A stretch of DNA of 64,000 nucleotides from Cryptomeria japonica (Eukaryota > Streptophyta > Pinopsida > Cupressales > Cupressaceae). Below are positions 32,329 to 44,750 of the stretch, one piece after another. A program made the translations under genes and the position numbers. Numbering within the stretch: position 1 is the first letter of the stretch; every line of letters starts with the position of its first letter. Location: the NCBI RefSeq assembly GCF_030272615.1, contig NC_081408.1:67683546-67747545 (forward strand). Reading direction: 5' to 3'. The notes beneath the pieces are model-generated. The model ran no database searches, was not told the DNA's origin, and saw only the letters and a program-made list of their open reading frames with translations.

Positions 32329-33415
32329 CTAGTTATTCATCCATTTAATTAAGTAATTCTTTAATTATTTGATTAAACTAACTATTTCTTCTAATCATCA
32401 CTATTCAACACTCCTAACTATTGAATTTCTATCATTTAATCAATGAACTCTATCTCAATTATTAATGAAATATCAATTATTTAATTAATTATGATTTATT
32501 CCTTAGTTAAATAATCTTTATTATTTAAGTAATTCAATCTCTTAAGTTTAAATAATTTTATTTAAATTATTTAAATTAATTAATTAAATTCCTCCAATTC
32601 CCCAAATTAAAATTCCAATTAATTTCATCTAATTTCATTTCATTTTCCCCCAAATTCGAATTTCATATCATTTCATCTAATTTCACATTTCCAAATTCAC
32701 ATTTCACCAAATCTGAATTTCGGTTAATTTCATGTGCATTTCAGCATTCGAATGACCAAATTCAATTTCAAAATCCTACAACACATGCTAAAATCAGAAC
32801 TGAATTATCAAATGTGTTGTCTAATCAGTTAACTCAATTAACTCATTAATTATCCTTTTTTAACTCAAAATTAGCTTTTGATGACTAATCAATCATTTCA
32901 GTCTTCTAATCCATCAATTCAGTCTTCTAATCAATCAATTTAGTCATCTCCCTATTCTATTCAGTCTATTGGTTAATCATTTGAGTTCACTCTCCAATCA
33001 TTCCATTTAACAAATCAATCATGACTAGTTCACTGATCAATCAATCTTAGTTTACTATCAATCAACACTTGAGTTCTATTTCTCACCCCCTTTATGTTAA
33101 AAATCTATAAATTAAACGTCATTTTCTCAATTCAAGATACAATCATAGAATCATAGTCTTCAAAATTGCTATTCATCTTATGCAGGAAACTAAGTGCAAT
33201 ACCTGAGAGCCACCTACATCAACAATAATGGAGAAGAGCAATGGAAGCCTTTCTATGTCAATTGAGGGAGTTTTAGATAGATCATTCTTTCAATTCAATT
33301 GATTTTGCGTTATTTCATTATCATTTAGGAGTAATATTATTTAGATTAGAGTTGTGATTCACTCTATGATAATCTAATTATGTAATTTATGCTTTTTTTA
33401 CCCCTAGAAACAGTT
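32329..33415. repeat. AT-rich, LTR-like fragment
   Basis: Dense AATTAATTAA, TTTCATCTAATTTC and CAATCAATC words, then TCTATAAATTAAACG near 33105 and AAGATACAATCATAG. The word composition and the TATA context resemble the element A LTR (CTATAAATTGGATG, ATCAAGATCC), so this may be a diverged, truncated LTR of that kind. No coding sequence and no clear ends. Confidence 0.35.
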
Positions 33416-34490
33416 ATCAATTCAAATCAACACACCTATGTCTGTGTGTGACCACCAAGCACCATATCACCAAACCATCAGTCAATGCCACATCCTTTGC
33501 AGTGGTAGTCTGACATATACTCCCGTAAATTGTACACAGATGGGATGTGGACCATCTGCATTGGCTTTGACATCCATACCAAAGTATATACCTGAACAAC
33601 TATGACACACATACTGAATAGGCTCACCAAGGCCAGATAGCTCAACTACTACAACATCATCCAAGCCAAGAGGTTCTGATAATTGTGTGCCATGCTAAAT
33701 GATGACATATGTCAATGCAATGGATGCCTTAAGAGTCTTTAGCTCCATCGACTCTTTCAGGGCTACTGGGATCATGGCATGGATCATAGGTTTTAGTGAT
33801 AGGGGGATGCAACTTTGGGGGTTTAGTACCCTCCAGAATTTTGGTTTACCTTGGGCAGAGCTTCCACCTCTACCCTAGAACTCTCTCATATGAAAATAGT
33901 TTGGCCACTCATTGAGGATAAACTCACAATATAGTTTCCTCAAAAAATATAATGGAACCTCAAAATTATTGCAAGGTGGTTGGTTAAAAACCATCCACCA
34001 CCTATCCCAAAAAGCATTTTTCATTGCCAAATGGCTACACTAGTGTATAGGAAACCTCTTTTAATTAAGAGGTAAGGTCTCACTCATTTTGGGATCAATA
34101 AAAAGAGCACATATTTGTGTTTTACTTATGTTTTTTTTTTCACTTCATTATATGACAACCTGCTAGCATAAAAAGAATGACATTGATCCCTATAGCTTCC
34201 CCATTTTGTAATTTGGTTGGAAACTTCATTTGCACTACTAGCCAATGATTCTAGGGTTGTGGCAAGGGATGCATGATGTTCATGCTTGAATGTCTTTAGT
34301 GTATTCACCTATCTAGTTATTCTGGCAGCGTTTTGTGTTAATTGGTTTATCAAATCCTTCTATGTAGCTTGTGAATGGTCTACTGGAGGAGCTTGAGGGT
34401 TTGGTTGTGGGTTCTTCTATAGGTTTTGCCATAAGTTTTCAGGAGGCGTGTCTTGTTGGGGGGCAATATTTTCAGAATCTGATATGCATT
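33416..34490 (-). pseudogene. Unidentified minus-strand coding remnant
   Basis: Reading on the minus strand from about 34490, pieces in shifting frames look protein-like: a Pro/Gln-rich start, LASSANEVSNQITKWGSYRD (34250-34190), a Trp-rich piece near 34000-33950, and LSGLGEPIQYVCHSCSG (33640-33580) with a Cys-x2-Cys pair. None spans more than about 60 codons without a stop. I cannot assign a family. It may be gag or transposase debris, or chance. Confidence 0.25.
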
Positions 34491-36320
34491 CATAATAAAA
34501 AAATTTTAAAAATAATCAAAAACAATGAATTTACATTGTAATTGCGAATATAATTTATCAAATGCATAAAATAGATAAAACAAATTGATCTCATATCTCT
34601 TACCATTGCTGGTGTGTTTGATTTTGAGAACCCTATTCATGTATTTTGTTGTTTAAAACCCTCAAAGTGCTTTTCTTGTTGCCACGGGTGAAAATGACCC
34701 ATTAGGCCACAGTCAAAAAAACTTATTGACATTAAAAAACATACGAGGTTTTGAAAACTAAATCATGTACGCAATTAATATAAAAAAAAAACTGACATGC
34801 AGTTTTGCTTTGTTTAGGCTCAGAAAAATGAGCATAAATGAGTACGGGGTTTTTTAAATTTGAAATAACCCATGCGCATTTTATGTTTTTCCAACTTTTG
34901 GGGGGGTGTGTCCACATTTTTGCACACCATCTTGGTGCACACACCCAATTTAGAGGTTGATTTACAAAAACCTTAATTTTTTATTCTAAAATTGAACTTG
35001 TAGGTTGCCTAATTTGGATACATTATTTGAAATCTGATTGTGCATGCACTTTAAAATTCAAATTTGCACACATAGATCTCATTTTTAATTGAATTACATA
35101 AATTTAGTGGTTGAATTCACAAAAATCCTAATTTATAATTTTAAAATTTAATTATGGGTTGCATAATTTTTCAAATTTATTCTCAGATCTAATCTTTATG
35201 ATATGTTATGCTATGATTTAGAGGCATTTATATTTTAAATTGTACATAGGAAAAATTATTACCTAATGTACCAATGAGATATTATATTGAGAGAATTGAA
35301 TTGAAATCAAAAGACATAAAATTACAAGAAATCTCCCTCAAGTGTGTCCCATTGTACTCTATCTTCAAGGACCTATTTAGTCTTCAATTGGTGCTCTCAA
35401 ATTATGCACAAATGACTCCAATAGATGACTACTTGAAGAACAAGATTTACAAAATGAGATTATGCATCTAAACTAACATGAGAGCCATGCAAGTTAGAAC
35501 TAAGCAAATGATAATGATGGTGTTTTTAAAATACAACTATAATGAAAATATGGACACAAAGATGTGAATATTTAAGCTACTAATGAAGCCATGATATATA
35601 CTAAATGCACTAAAAATGCTGCTAAAATACTTCTAAAACAAAGCTAAAATGGATGCACAAATTAAATGGCAAACTAGCATTAGTTGGATGTAAAGATTCA
35701 AGGATCCTAAAAATACTGGAAATGCCTCTATTTATAGACTTTCCAAGGTAAAATATGACGTGACCATAATCAAAGGTTGAGATTCAACTTGGAGAAATGG
35801 ATGGTGAGGATGAAAAATCCATTTATGAAGATAGTGCAAGTAGATGGGGGTTGGAGATGGTTGCTCATATTTATGGCTAAGTATGGCCAAGTTATGGGCT
35901 CAAGAGACATCCTGGATTAAATGGGCATGAAGACAAGTCCCCAAGAAGTATGGTCACAAGTACTCAGTTGGGTGTGGAAAATCTCTTTTTAATTTGCAAA
36001 ATATTTAATTTCACTTGTCACATGCTAAGGTGGCGATGAGGTGGAAAGGTAGGAAAATATGTTGGGTTTTAAAGAATTTTGGAAAAGTAATGAATATAAT
36101 TAAATTAAAGAATTTAACTATATAATAGAGGAATATTTAAATGACTTGCATGTAATTAAAAATACACTCCAGGCCAAATTTATGTGTATACACAAATTCA
36201 CTAATCAAATTACTTTATTAATTGATTAATCACAATTCTCAATTTCAAATTCAAATTTGCCTTGTTTGTGCATGAGTTTTGTTATCATTAGTGATACCTA
36301 CAATATTCCCATGAGAAGAA
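34491..36320. other. AT-rich stretch without recognised features
   Basis: Only short open frames, no repeats shared with the rest of the window and no transposon ends. 34860-34960 contains a G-run and a GTGTGTCCAC-like patch of no clear meaning. The frame at 35274-35471 (65 codons) has no recognisable motif and is not supported as a gene. Confidence 0.4.
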
Positions 36321-36321
36321 T

Positions 36322-37040
36322 TTGTATAATTTTAAGGTTTCCCAAGGTTTAATTATTAAGAATAAAGAGCTTAATTTGGATAGCTTATTTCATGAGAATA
36401 TTGGTGATTCCTCTAATCCAACAAATGATGTCATTTATCCCCATTCTTTTTATAATTCGCATGATGTGAATGAATCACTAACTAGGGTTTCAATTGACCA
36501 ATTAGGAAAAATTGATGTCCAATGAATTTGAAAATATTCAACAATGGACGAGTAAAAAATATTTGGAAAGTGAGGCAATCCCATTGATTTAAGGATTGGA
36601 AAGAATGGTTCAAAGTGATAAAATTGGTATTGGTTTGTTCTGTGGCTTTCCTCATATTGTTGACTCTAATATCATGCCTATCAAAAGTTGTTTTGAAGTC
36701 CTTGGTTACACCCAAACCACTAGTCAATTCCAATCATTCTATTCCTATGCCTACATCCTTTCCTAGTATGCCTACATTCACATCTTCTATCATGACTACT
36801 TCCACACAAAATGTTGATCCTACAAATGTTAGTCAATGGGGAAACTTGGATAATCAAAATTATTTTATACTTCCTTCGTGAGTCTTCCATTTGTGACCCA
36901 ATCAACTCCCATACCCACATATCATAGTGTTCCACCTCCTTACACTAAACCTCAACCTACATACAACAATGTTACTCCGCCATCCCAATCCAATATAATC
37001 AATTTTAATCCATCCACCGAAGCAACCTATGTGAGGTAAA
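36322..37040 (+). pseudogene. Plus-strand remnant of a retroelement-like frame
   Basis: Protein-like pieces in alternating frames: VSQGLIIKNKELNLDSLFHE (36340-36410), a Pro/Ser/Thr-rich segment with MPTSFPSMPTF (36750-36790), and PTYHSVPPPYTKPQPTYNN (36910-36970). The Pro/Tyr/Gln-rich end resembles the N-terminal gag of element E (63633-63448) in composition only. It is probably part of an older element into which E inserted. Confidence 0.3.
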
Positions 37041-37042
37041 CA

Positions 37043-38100
37043 TGTGTGCTAAACAAAATGATTGAAACAACAAGGAAATCAATCAACAAAACTATTAACT
37101 ACATACACTTCAAGATAGGGATGCTTAAAAAGAAAGAAATGAAGTATAAAGACATAAAACAAGTGAATGCAAACCTCATTTTCACACATTTTGATTCGAT
37201 TATCCCATGGTAAGATGTGTGTTCATGACGTAGCTTATGCTCAATTTATCCATGATGTGATTATGATAATTGGATTTAGGATGTAAGGATTGGATGAGTG
37301 GATGTGAGGATGAAATTTGGCATTGTGACAATGCAGGTGTGCTAATGGAATTCTACATTATGGTATTATGAATGTATGAAAGTGGAGAAATTTGAATAGA
37401 AATGAAGGGGTATTAAATAGGAGATTGGAGGAGAGGAAGGGATTGGAAAATGCAACACTTGTCCTCCTTGAGGACAAGTGGTACTCCAAGGAATGACAAG
37501 TGTCCTTAAAAGAGAACCATGTCAAAAGAGGTTTGACATGTGTGTTCAAGAACACATGTCTCTTTTGGGAGGAAGCCACCCAAAATAGGCTTTAATTTCC
37601 TCAAATTAGGGAAATTAGGGAATATGTGTGTGCACACACATGTGAGAGGAGGTTAGGATAAGATTAGCTTGGAGAGATAGGGTTGTTTTGGGAGGATAGG
37701 TTTTGTTAGAACCCATGGGTTAGATTAGAGGTTAGGTTAGAAGGAGGTTAGTTAAGTAGTTAGAAGTTAGGAGACATGTGATTAAAAGGGAATATTTGAA
37801 TTTAGTTAATTCAAATAAGGGGAATTAATTAATTCAAGGATTGGAAAAGGAGGAATTAATAAATTGGATTAATTAATTCAAAGATTGGAAAAAGTGGGAA
37901 TTATTTAATTTAAGGATTGGGGGGAGATAATTAATTAATAGATTGATTAATTAATTGGTTAATGGGGCATGTCTTCATTTAATTAAATTAGACACAAGGG
38001 ATACTTGATCTTAGTTGAATAACATGAATTATTCAACTAATACAAGGGACTTAGGAGATTTGATCTAATTAAATTAATCAATCAAATTTAAATGTCTACA
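37043..38100 (-). repeat. 3' LTR of element E (minus strand)
   Basis: On the minus strand the LTR begins TGTAGACATTTAAATTTG at 38100, right after the PPT. A probable promoter, CTATTTAATACCCC, lies near 37420-37407. AT-rich AATTAATTAA words fill U3. The far end is not fixed, since the other LTR is outside the window; the TG at 37043 is the best candidate and 37.0-37.3 kb is the likely range. Confidence 0.65.
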
Positions 38101-38115
38101 TTTTGTCCCTCTTCG
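38101..38115 (-). promoter_or_regulatory. Polypurine tract of element E
   Basis: Minus strand CGAAGAGGGACAAAA immediately before TGTAGACA; one base in the G-run differs from the PPT of A, C and D. Confidence 0.8.
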
Positions 38116-38214
38116 TAGTGGTTCTATAATAGAGTCAATGTAAAGACAATAAGACACTTGCAAGGAAAAAAAAGAGCAAGAAAATGGCCCAAGTGGATGA
38201 ATGAATAGTTAGGG

Positions 38215-38268
38215 ATGCCCCCTTGAGATCATGCATGAGGGAAAAGGTACTAAGTGACGTCTCAAAAG
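38215..38268 (-). promoter_or_regulatory. Pre-PPT hairpin plus GGGGGCAT (element E)
   Basis: On the minus strand CTTTTGAGA (38268-38260) can pair with TCTCAAGGG (38228-38220), helped by G-U pairs, and is followed by GGGGGCAT. The stem is weaker than in C or D but its position before the PPT is the same. Confidence 0.5.
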
Positions 38269-38830
38269 AAATATTTCCCCTATGGATAGGATGAAAGGAA
38301 AGAAGCAGAATGGGAAGGGGAGAAAAATACAAATGTAGTGGAGATGAAGATGAAAACATCATGGAGCACAAACACCTAACAAATGAGACATCATCTTGTG
38401 AGAAATTATTTTTATTTAGCAGTGTATGTGAGTCACCAAGGTATGAGGAACTTGGGTGGAATTTCATAGCCAATGCATGGATAGACACATATAATTAGAC
38501 ACGCAGGCTAATCTAGCACCACATAGAGTTACAGAGACCCTACAGGAAATGGTGCTAGAAGAACCCCAAGCAGAAGATATGATCCAATGTAACATGAGAT
38601 AATAGAGACCTCATGAGGGTATAACAAGGAAAACATCCAAAAGACATGCCAAGCAAAAATAAAAAGCAACAAGATCACATATTGAGCCTTGTTATTCTCA
38701 ATGCACCATGATATAAAGGATCGTGGCCACCAAGAAGAAATAGGACCTGAGAAGCTCAAAAAGATAAACAAAGATTAAAAAAAAGGAATCAAAACCAATT
38801 TGAGGGCCTTAAATATCTTTTGCTAAAAAG

Positions 38831-38870
38831 ATGATGTCTGACTTGAGGAAGGATACATCCTACACAGACT
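38831..38870 (-). repeat. Single TCTTATACAGG-type unit (element E)
   Basis: Minus strand TGTGTAGGATGTATCCTTCC then TCAAGTCAGACATCATC, matching the unit repeated in element C (TACARGATGTATCTTTCCTG, CCAGATG). Confidence 0.45.
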
Positions 38871-39064
38871 GGTGATGGGTGTTATGGATGTGAGAACTAT
38901 ATATCTTGAAACAACACAAGGACAAAAGATTGATAAAAAGATTTACAAAAGGGACCTAATATGATCATGATCACAAAGATTCTCAAAGACAATTGTTGAA
39001 GAACCAACTGATAGGATATGATCTCGAAGGAAGGACAAATGCATACAACTATGTACAATGATAC

Positions 39065-39069
39065 CTATA
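39065..39069. repeat. Left target-site duplication of element D
   Basis: CTATA directly before the 5' LTR, matching CTACA after the 3' LTR (56269-56273) at four of five bases. Five bases is usual for Ty3/gypsy integration. Confidence 0.65.
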
Positions 39070-40534
39070 TGTAGTCACATAAATCTGTCCAATTTAATTA
39101 AATGAATATTTCCTATTTATTTGATTAAAAATCCACTACCATCAATTAATTAAATTAACATTTAATTAATTCATCTTCAAACATTCTCCTATTAATTAAA
39201 TAAATTATTCAATTTATTTTAATTCATTCATTATACCAAATTCACAAATCAATTAAATGAATAAATCATACTTATTTCATTTAATCCCCTATTCCTCTTT
39301 TAAATAAATTAAATCAAACATTTATTTAAATCATTTATCCCCCCACTTGCATTTTCCTACAAATGCAACTTGCACACATTTATTGAAATAAATTAATTTA
39401 TTTTAAATAAAAATACTATTTTCCCTCACCCACCAAATCCACTTGCAAGCCTAAACCCCTTCTAGATTCTTCTAGCCCCTTCCTAATTAACCTAATCCAT
39501 CCCATACTTATTGTCACATTCCTAAGCAACTTGGAGTCACTTCTCAAAGACTTCAAATTCTTTGAAAAGCATTTAATTCTTTGTGTGTTCAACAATCTAA
39601 CCTCCAAAGTCTTCCAAGACCACTAATGGCTCTTACATGACCATTTATGGCTCTTACATAACCATTTATGGTTATTTCAACTTGCACTCATGTGTCTCCT
39701 CAAGCATTTATTACTTTGACCATGGTTATCCCTTTTGCCTTTGCACAAGAGTTTATCCATTGGATAAAAGCTTTATTCTTTGAATAAAAAATTTATTCAT
39801 TCAACCTAACCTTGACCTTAACTTCCAAGTTAAAGCTCAGGTCATGTCAAGCATTTAATGCTTATTCCCTCTCCTCTCAACCTATCTCACATTGACACTT
39901 GTCATCCTAGGATTGGGTTGAAAGCTCTCACATGGATCTCAAGCCATTCAATCTTGACCCTTGTTGAGATTACTCAATCTCAACCAGCCATTGCTCCATT
40001 TTACCTATAAATAGAGCTCACATTCCTCATTTTCAAATCCTCGAGCATTTAGCATTCATAGTCATAATCCTGAAAACTTGTATGCATTTAAGCTATAGAG
40101 AATTCTAGAGAGCATTTAACCTAATCAACTCATATAATTGTTATTTTGGCCTAAAATAAATCATTTTAGCATTATAGCATCTAATATTAGCTTTTATCTA
40201 CATTTGCATAGCATTTAGAGTAATCATCTACAATCTTGAACCTCCATAAGCACCCATAGTGCAAAAAGCTACTGAGAGCTACACTAATTTGGAACTTGGA
40301 GAGGAGAGGAACAAAGGAGAATGAGCTAAGAACATGTTAAGAGGAATTTGGAGATGCCTTCTTATATTTATTTCATTTTTTAAATATGTTAGCATGATCT
40401 TAGTATCTCTTTTGATATGTCTACTTAGGTTAATCTTTGGTTGAATAACACTAACATTAATCCCATTTCTTGTTATTTTTGTGTGTTATAACACCATAGG
40501 TTTTAATCTAACTTGTCAGTTTTGTAAAGCATCA
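39070..40534 (+). repeat. 5' LTR of element D
   Basis: 1465 bp from TGTAGTCACATAAATC to AAAGCATCA. It aligns along its length with 54801-56268. TATAAATA at 40006-40013 is the probable promoter. The PBS follows after two bases. Confidence 0.92.
40006..40013 (+). promoter_or_regulatory. TATA box of element D 5' LTR
   Basis: TATAAATA in ACCTATAAATAGAGCTC, at the same place in the 3' LTR (55739-55746) and in the C LTR. Probable start of the genomic RNA lies about 30 bases on. Confidence 0.6.
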
Positions 40535-40536
40535 TT

Positions 40537-40556
40537 TGATGAACCCAACGTGAATC
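40537..40556 (+). promoter_or_regulatory. Primer-binding site of element D, tRNA-Trp type
   Basis: TGATGAACCCAACGTGAATC, two differences from the complement of the plant tRNA-Trp 3' end, two bases after the LTR. It supports use of the same primer tRNA as element A. Confidence 0.7.
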
Positions 40557-42288
40557 CAAGCACCCAAAACAATTCTTTAAAAAACTAACAAACATGTTTG
40601 AATGTTGAACTTGACACACAAGTCACGCTTTAGCACTTTTGATCACATTGTAGCGCTATTTCAACTTGTTATTCTAGCACTATTGTTTTTATAATAGCGT
40701 TATTGTCTCAAGTTTGGCACTACTGACATTCATTTAGTGCTTTTGTACTTGTTTTAGCACTTTTGTGCTTGTTCTGGCACTTTTACATTTACTGTCAAGT
40801 TTTTCTTTCGGTGCTTTTGTCTCTGTAATAATGTGTTTTTGGTTAATTAGCACTTTTGTTTTCACATAGACTAGCGCTATTGTAACAGAACATTGTAAGG
40901 AAGACCTTGTAACTGAAAAAAATGTTTGTTTTTAGGTTTGTGGAAGCCCTCCCTATGCGTGGATTTTACTAACTATTCACTTTTTGTGCAGGTCTAAAAA
41001 CTAACATCGTTAAAAATCAAAAATTTGTTTTTGGTGCTTTAAAATTGAACAAAAACAAACTTTCTTTTCCTTGCAAGTTAGGATCATTTGTTTTTGGTGC
41101 TTTAAAATCAAACCAAAAAAAACTTTGTTTCTTGCAAGTTAGGCTTAATTGTTCATTTAATGCTTAAAATCAACAAAACAAATTTATTTCTTGCATCAAA
41201 CTTAAGCAAAAACTCACAATCCACACTTCCATTTTGGTGCAAATAAAATTCACAATCAACTTGTCTCATTTTTTGCAAAACGATTTTACTTCATGCATAC
41301 GTGTTTTTCATTAAGTTGACCAGGATTTCAAAATTCTAGTTTACTTAAACATTTTGCCTTTGAAAGTTAAAAAGAACACCATGATTGTTGGAGCAACATC
41401 TCCAAATAGTTAGATCACATTGCAATGACAAGTTAAAAAGAACAAGTTCTTTTCGTGATTGGCACACTTGTGCAAAAGAGTTGGTCGAGTGGTCCTACTT
41501 CTAACACACACTATCCTCTCCCTCAGCTTTCATGGTCCTAGGTGCAAGAGAAAAGTGTTAGTAATACTCAAATTTTTATCTTTTTAAGAGAGGCCTGCCA
41601 AGAGACACATACTCTTGGGAATGACCTCATGCGGTAAATCCTTCAAGCTGCTATAGAAATTAGGTGAGAGAGAATGTTGTATCCTTGGGTATAGCTATTC
41701 CTACAGTGTAAATTGCCGAAAGGACAAATGGGCCCCACCACAAGTTACAAGGCTCTTAAGTGAGTCACTGAAGAATGAACTTATGTCCAAAGACATCGAA
41801 AATTACTAAACACCCTTAAGTAGTAGCCCACCTATTCTATTGATTGAGGATATTTGTGATATAATTCAGTGCAAGAGCATAGATGGTTTTGCTCCCAAGA
41901 TACTCACCATACATATTTCCTTGAGTAAAAACATAGCTTTTTGAAAAGTCACTTGTGGCTTGATGAAAGTGGTGACTCCCCCATCATAGGCATCATCTAT
42001 TTGTTATGCTCATGCAAGACTTAGTATATCACATCCTTACCTGCCACGACGGGATTCATAAGGTATGTAGTACCAAAGTCGAAGAAATATGAAGATGTGG
42101 GCTAAATTTATTGCAACTAACCATTTGACCTTAGGGATACAAATTGTTTGAAGTGTTTTCATTTTAGTCAAGACCAAGTGCAAATTGAGCCGACTTCAAA
42201 CTTTGGAAAGAAAACACCTAAAATACACTTAAAGGAAAGGGTCATATAAAAGTTCAAAGATTGGTTTGATCTAGACCCACACTTATTT
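40557..42288 (+). other. Leader of element D
   Basis: Noncoding leader. At 40631-40883 the word TAGCRCTWTTG recurs at least nine times (for example 40651, 40675, 40755, 40848, 40872). Three TTTTTGGTGCTTTAAAAT-type units lie at 41028-41170. The rest has no coding or repeat signal I can name. Confidence 0.6.
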
Positions 42289-42837
42289 GTGCCTTTTGAG
42301 ACAACATTCTTGTGTTTGTGTGCTTGCTTTTTTTTCTTATCAAAGAAACATCATAAAATCCAAAAATCAAAACAAGTATTCATCCAACCAAACATTTTTC
42401 AAAATGACCAAAAAGATCAAAAACAAAGTGCAACAACAAAATATCAAAACTTTATGACCATTCTTCACATCTTGAGAAAGAAGAATCTTCATCAAAACAT
42501 CAACTTGAAAAGAAGACCATTGAGCTCAAAGGCTTTAATCAAAAGAAGGAAATTATTCTATCTAAATAGACAAATCTTTGTCTCTCATAGAGCTTTTCTA
42601 TGTCACATGCGTCTATACCTTCAAGGCAAATCAAACGAATTTGATCCAAAGTCATTGAACCGCATAGCTTTTATGCAATATAGAGCTTTGAGTTATTACA
42701 AAAATAAAGGGGGCAAGATCAATCCCAACTTCTTCCCAGACACTTGTATCACATACAATGTAGCTCAAGAAATGCCACCAACACCCGAAAGAGAAGAGGT
42801 CAAATTTGTTCCATTTGTGACACAAAGCTTTTATTGA
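42289..42837 (+). CDS. Possible pre-gag reading frame of element D (182 codons)
   Basis: Open from ATG at 42289 to TGA at 42837. The N-terminus is hydrophobic (ETTFLCLCACFFFL), then the protein is strongly basic with many Lys, Gln and Asn; no domain is recognised. Ogre/Tat elements in other plants are known to carry an extra frame before gag, so the position fits, but the composition is that of AT-rich DNA and an intact frame in an otherwise broken element is not proof. It may be chance. Confidence 0.35.
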   Translation: MPFETTFLCLCACFFFLSKKHHKIQKSKQVFIQPNIFQNDQKDQKQSATTKYQNFMTILHILRKKNLHQNINLKRRPLSSKALIKRRKLFYLNRQIFVSHRAFLCHMRLYLQGKSNEFDPKSLNRIAFMQYRALSYYKNKGGKINPNFFPDTCITYNVAQEMPPTPEREEVKFVPFVTQSFY

Positions 42838-43269
42838 AGTTAAACATTTCATCTATTTCTCACCTTCACATCATCACTTCAGTTCAACTCTCAAAACATT
42901 AAGAGGTTCTTGTCCTAAATTCTCTTTTGGATATTGCTTGAAATCAAACACACAAATCACTTTTAGATTGTTTCTACATCTAGGATAAGCTCATCCTACG
43001 ACACATACTTATGCAGGTTAAAACTAGTTTATGAGTGAATCCTCTCATTACTAGGCAGTTAAGTCTCTAACACATCTCAGATTTCTCTAAACCTTATCAC
43101 ATCAAACCTTATCAAAAACAACAAGAAAATTATAAAAAAAAATTCAGTCACATCTACCTTTAAGTGCTAGAGATCCATATATAACACAATTCACCAACCA
43201 TCAATCTTTAATTTCATCAACAACTCATCATCATTTTCACCCAACTTCAAACAAAAACTTGTAAACAAA

Positions 43270-44750
43270 ATGGCTCATACTCGATCACAGTCAAGGCAAT
43301 GAGAAATATAAATTGAAGAAGAAGAGGAGGAAAATATCAACGAATTTCAAGAAGCACTTGGAGGAAATGCGAATGAAGAAAACCCAAGTACTCCTACTCC
43401 TACAACAATAGAAACGGCTCAACACAACCCTCTCATTAACAAACTTTTTGATGAAATACTTAGGAGCAATACGGATGCTCACTTTTTAAAACTTGCTCAA
43501 GAAGGAGCCAAACTCCCCTCTGACTTTGATCTTGCACAACTAAGACAAGCATTAGTATGACAAAGTTGCCATGAGGAAGAAAGAGGTAGAGATCACATCA
43601 GATATAACATTCCTCAAGGTAACCCACCACCTCCTCCTCCTCCAAATTACATAGAGATGTTGCGGCAACAAGTTGAAAATCTCACCCAACAACTTTGTAG
43701 TGGTGTAAAGACTAATCAATTTTCACTGAATGACATTTGTCCCTATCCCTTTGATAGGAATCTTTATATGCCACCTTTTCCATGAGGGTTCAAAACACCC
43801 AAGTTTGAAAAGTATCAAGGAAAAGGAGATCCTCGTGATCATGTCAAAGAATTCCACTCAGCTTGCCTCAAAGTGGCATACGAAGATACGTACCTCATGC
43901 GCCTTTTTCCCCAAAGCTTGGGAGGAACAACCACATCATGGTTTTCCTGACTACCAGGTGGCATTAGGGCATTTGAAGAGCTAGTTCAGAATTTCTTGGC
44001 ACATTACTCACATAACATTGAACGTGATATCACCATGGCTGATATATGTAACACTAAACAAAAACCAGGTGAACTATTCTTAGTCTTCCTACAATGATAG
44101 CATCAAATGTCTAGCAGACGTTCTCTTTAGTTACCTAAACAAGAACTAGTGGAAATATTTATTTCCAACTTAAACGAAGAAATGGAGTTTCACCTGGATG
44201 TCAAAGACACAGACTCTTTCAATGACATGGTCACCAAAGGCTTAAAATGTGAGTGAGCTCTCATCAAGAAAGGACTTATCAAAATCTATAATGAGCCAAA
44301 GTATGGTCCTCACCCACTCTTCAATAGTGACAAACCAAGCTTTTGGGACAAAAACAAAAATGTTGTCAATGACGAGGTTATGGATGCAAGAACTATCAAA
44401 AGTGCACAACCTATAGTTCAATTTGCAAGATAGAATCCCCCACCTCAGACTAACATAGTTGTTCCTCCCAATCATGGCCACATCATGTCTCACAATGAAC
44501 ACAGACTGCATCAACAAAAACAAAAGCAAACATACACTCCCTTAGGGGAACCCATAGAAACAGTATTGCATCAACTGGTTTCTCAAAATATTTCCATCAA
44601 GGGAGAGGACACAAAACAAGCAATTGTCACAGATTGAAAGATCTTATTCAGGATCTTATTGACCGAGGTGAAATCGAAATTGAAGGATATGAAACCAAAG
44701 ACAACAAACAATGATCATATTATGTTTAAAAATTGACTTCCATCATAAGA
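43270..44750 (+). pseudogene. Element D gag
   Basis: Structural capsid protein. Reading starts MAHTRSQSRQ at 43270, followed by a stop, an acidic and Pro-rich segment with PPPPPPNYIEMLRQQVE (43630-43680), then the retrotransposon gag domain FKTPKFEKYQGKGDPRDHVK (43788-43850), a KVAYEDTYLMRLFPQSLGG block and TTSWF. Stops near 43300, 43558, 43785 and 44098 and at least one frameshift break it. A zinc knuckle is not evident. The downstream part (FWDKNKNVVNDEV) has a counterpart in element E (YWNKNKNVVGDGV at about 62650). Confidence 0.75.

Larger units (their letters stand above)
38116..39069 (-). other. 3' noncoding region of element E, distal part
   Basis: Lies between the PPT and the D insertion. 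It contains the pre-PPT hairpin (38215-38268) and one TCTTATACAGG-type unit (38831-38870). No coding sequence on either strand is supported; the open frame at 38135-38488 reads through these noncoding elements. Confidence 0.5.

Noticed and set aside
37600-38060. Simple-sequence AATTAATT tract as a scaffold or origin element
   Set aside because: It is the U3 of the element E LTR, and similar tracts occur in the C and D LTRs.
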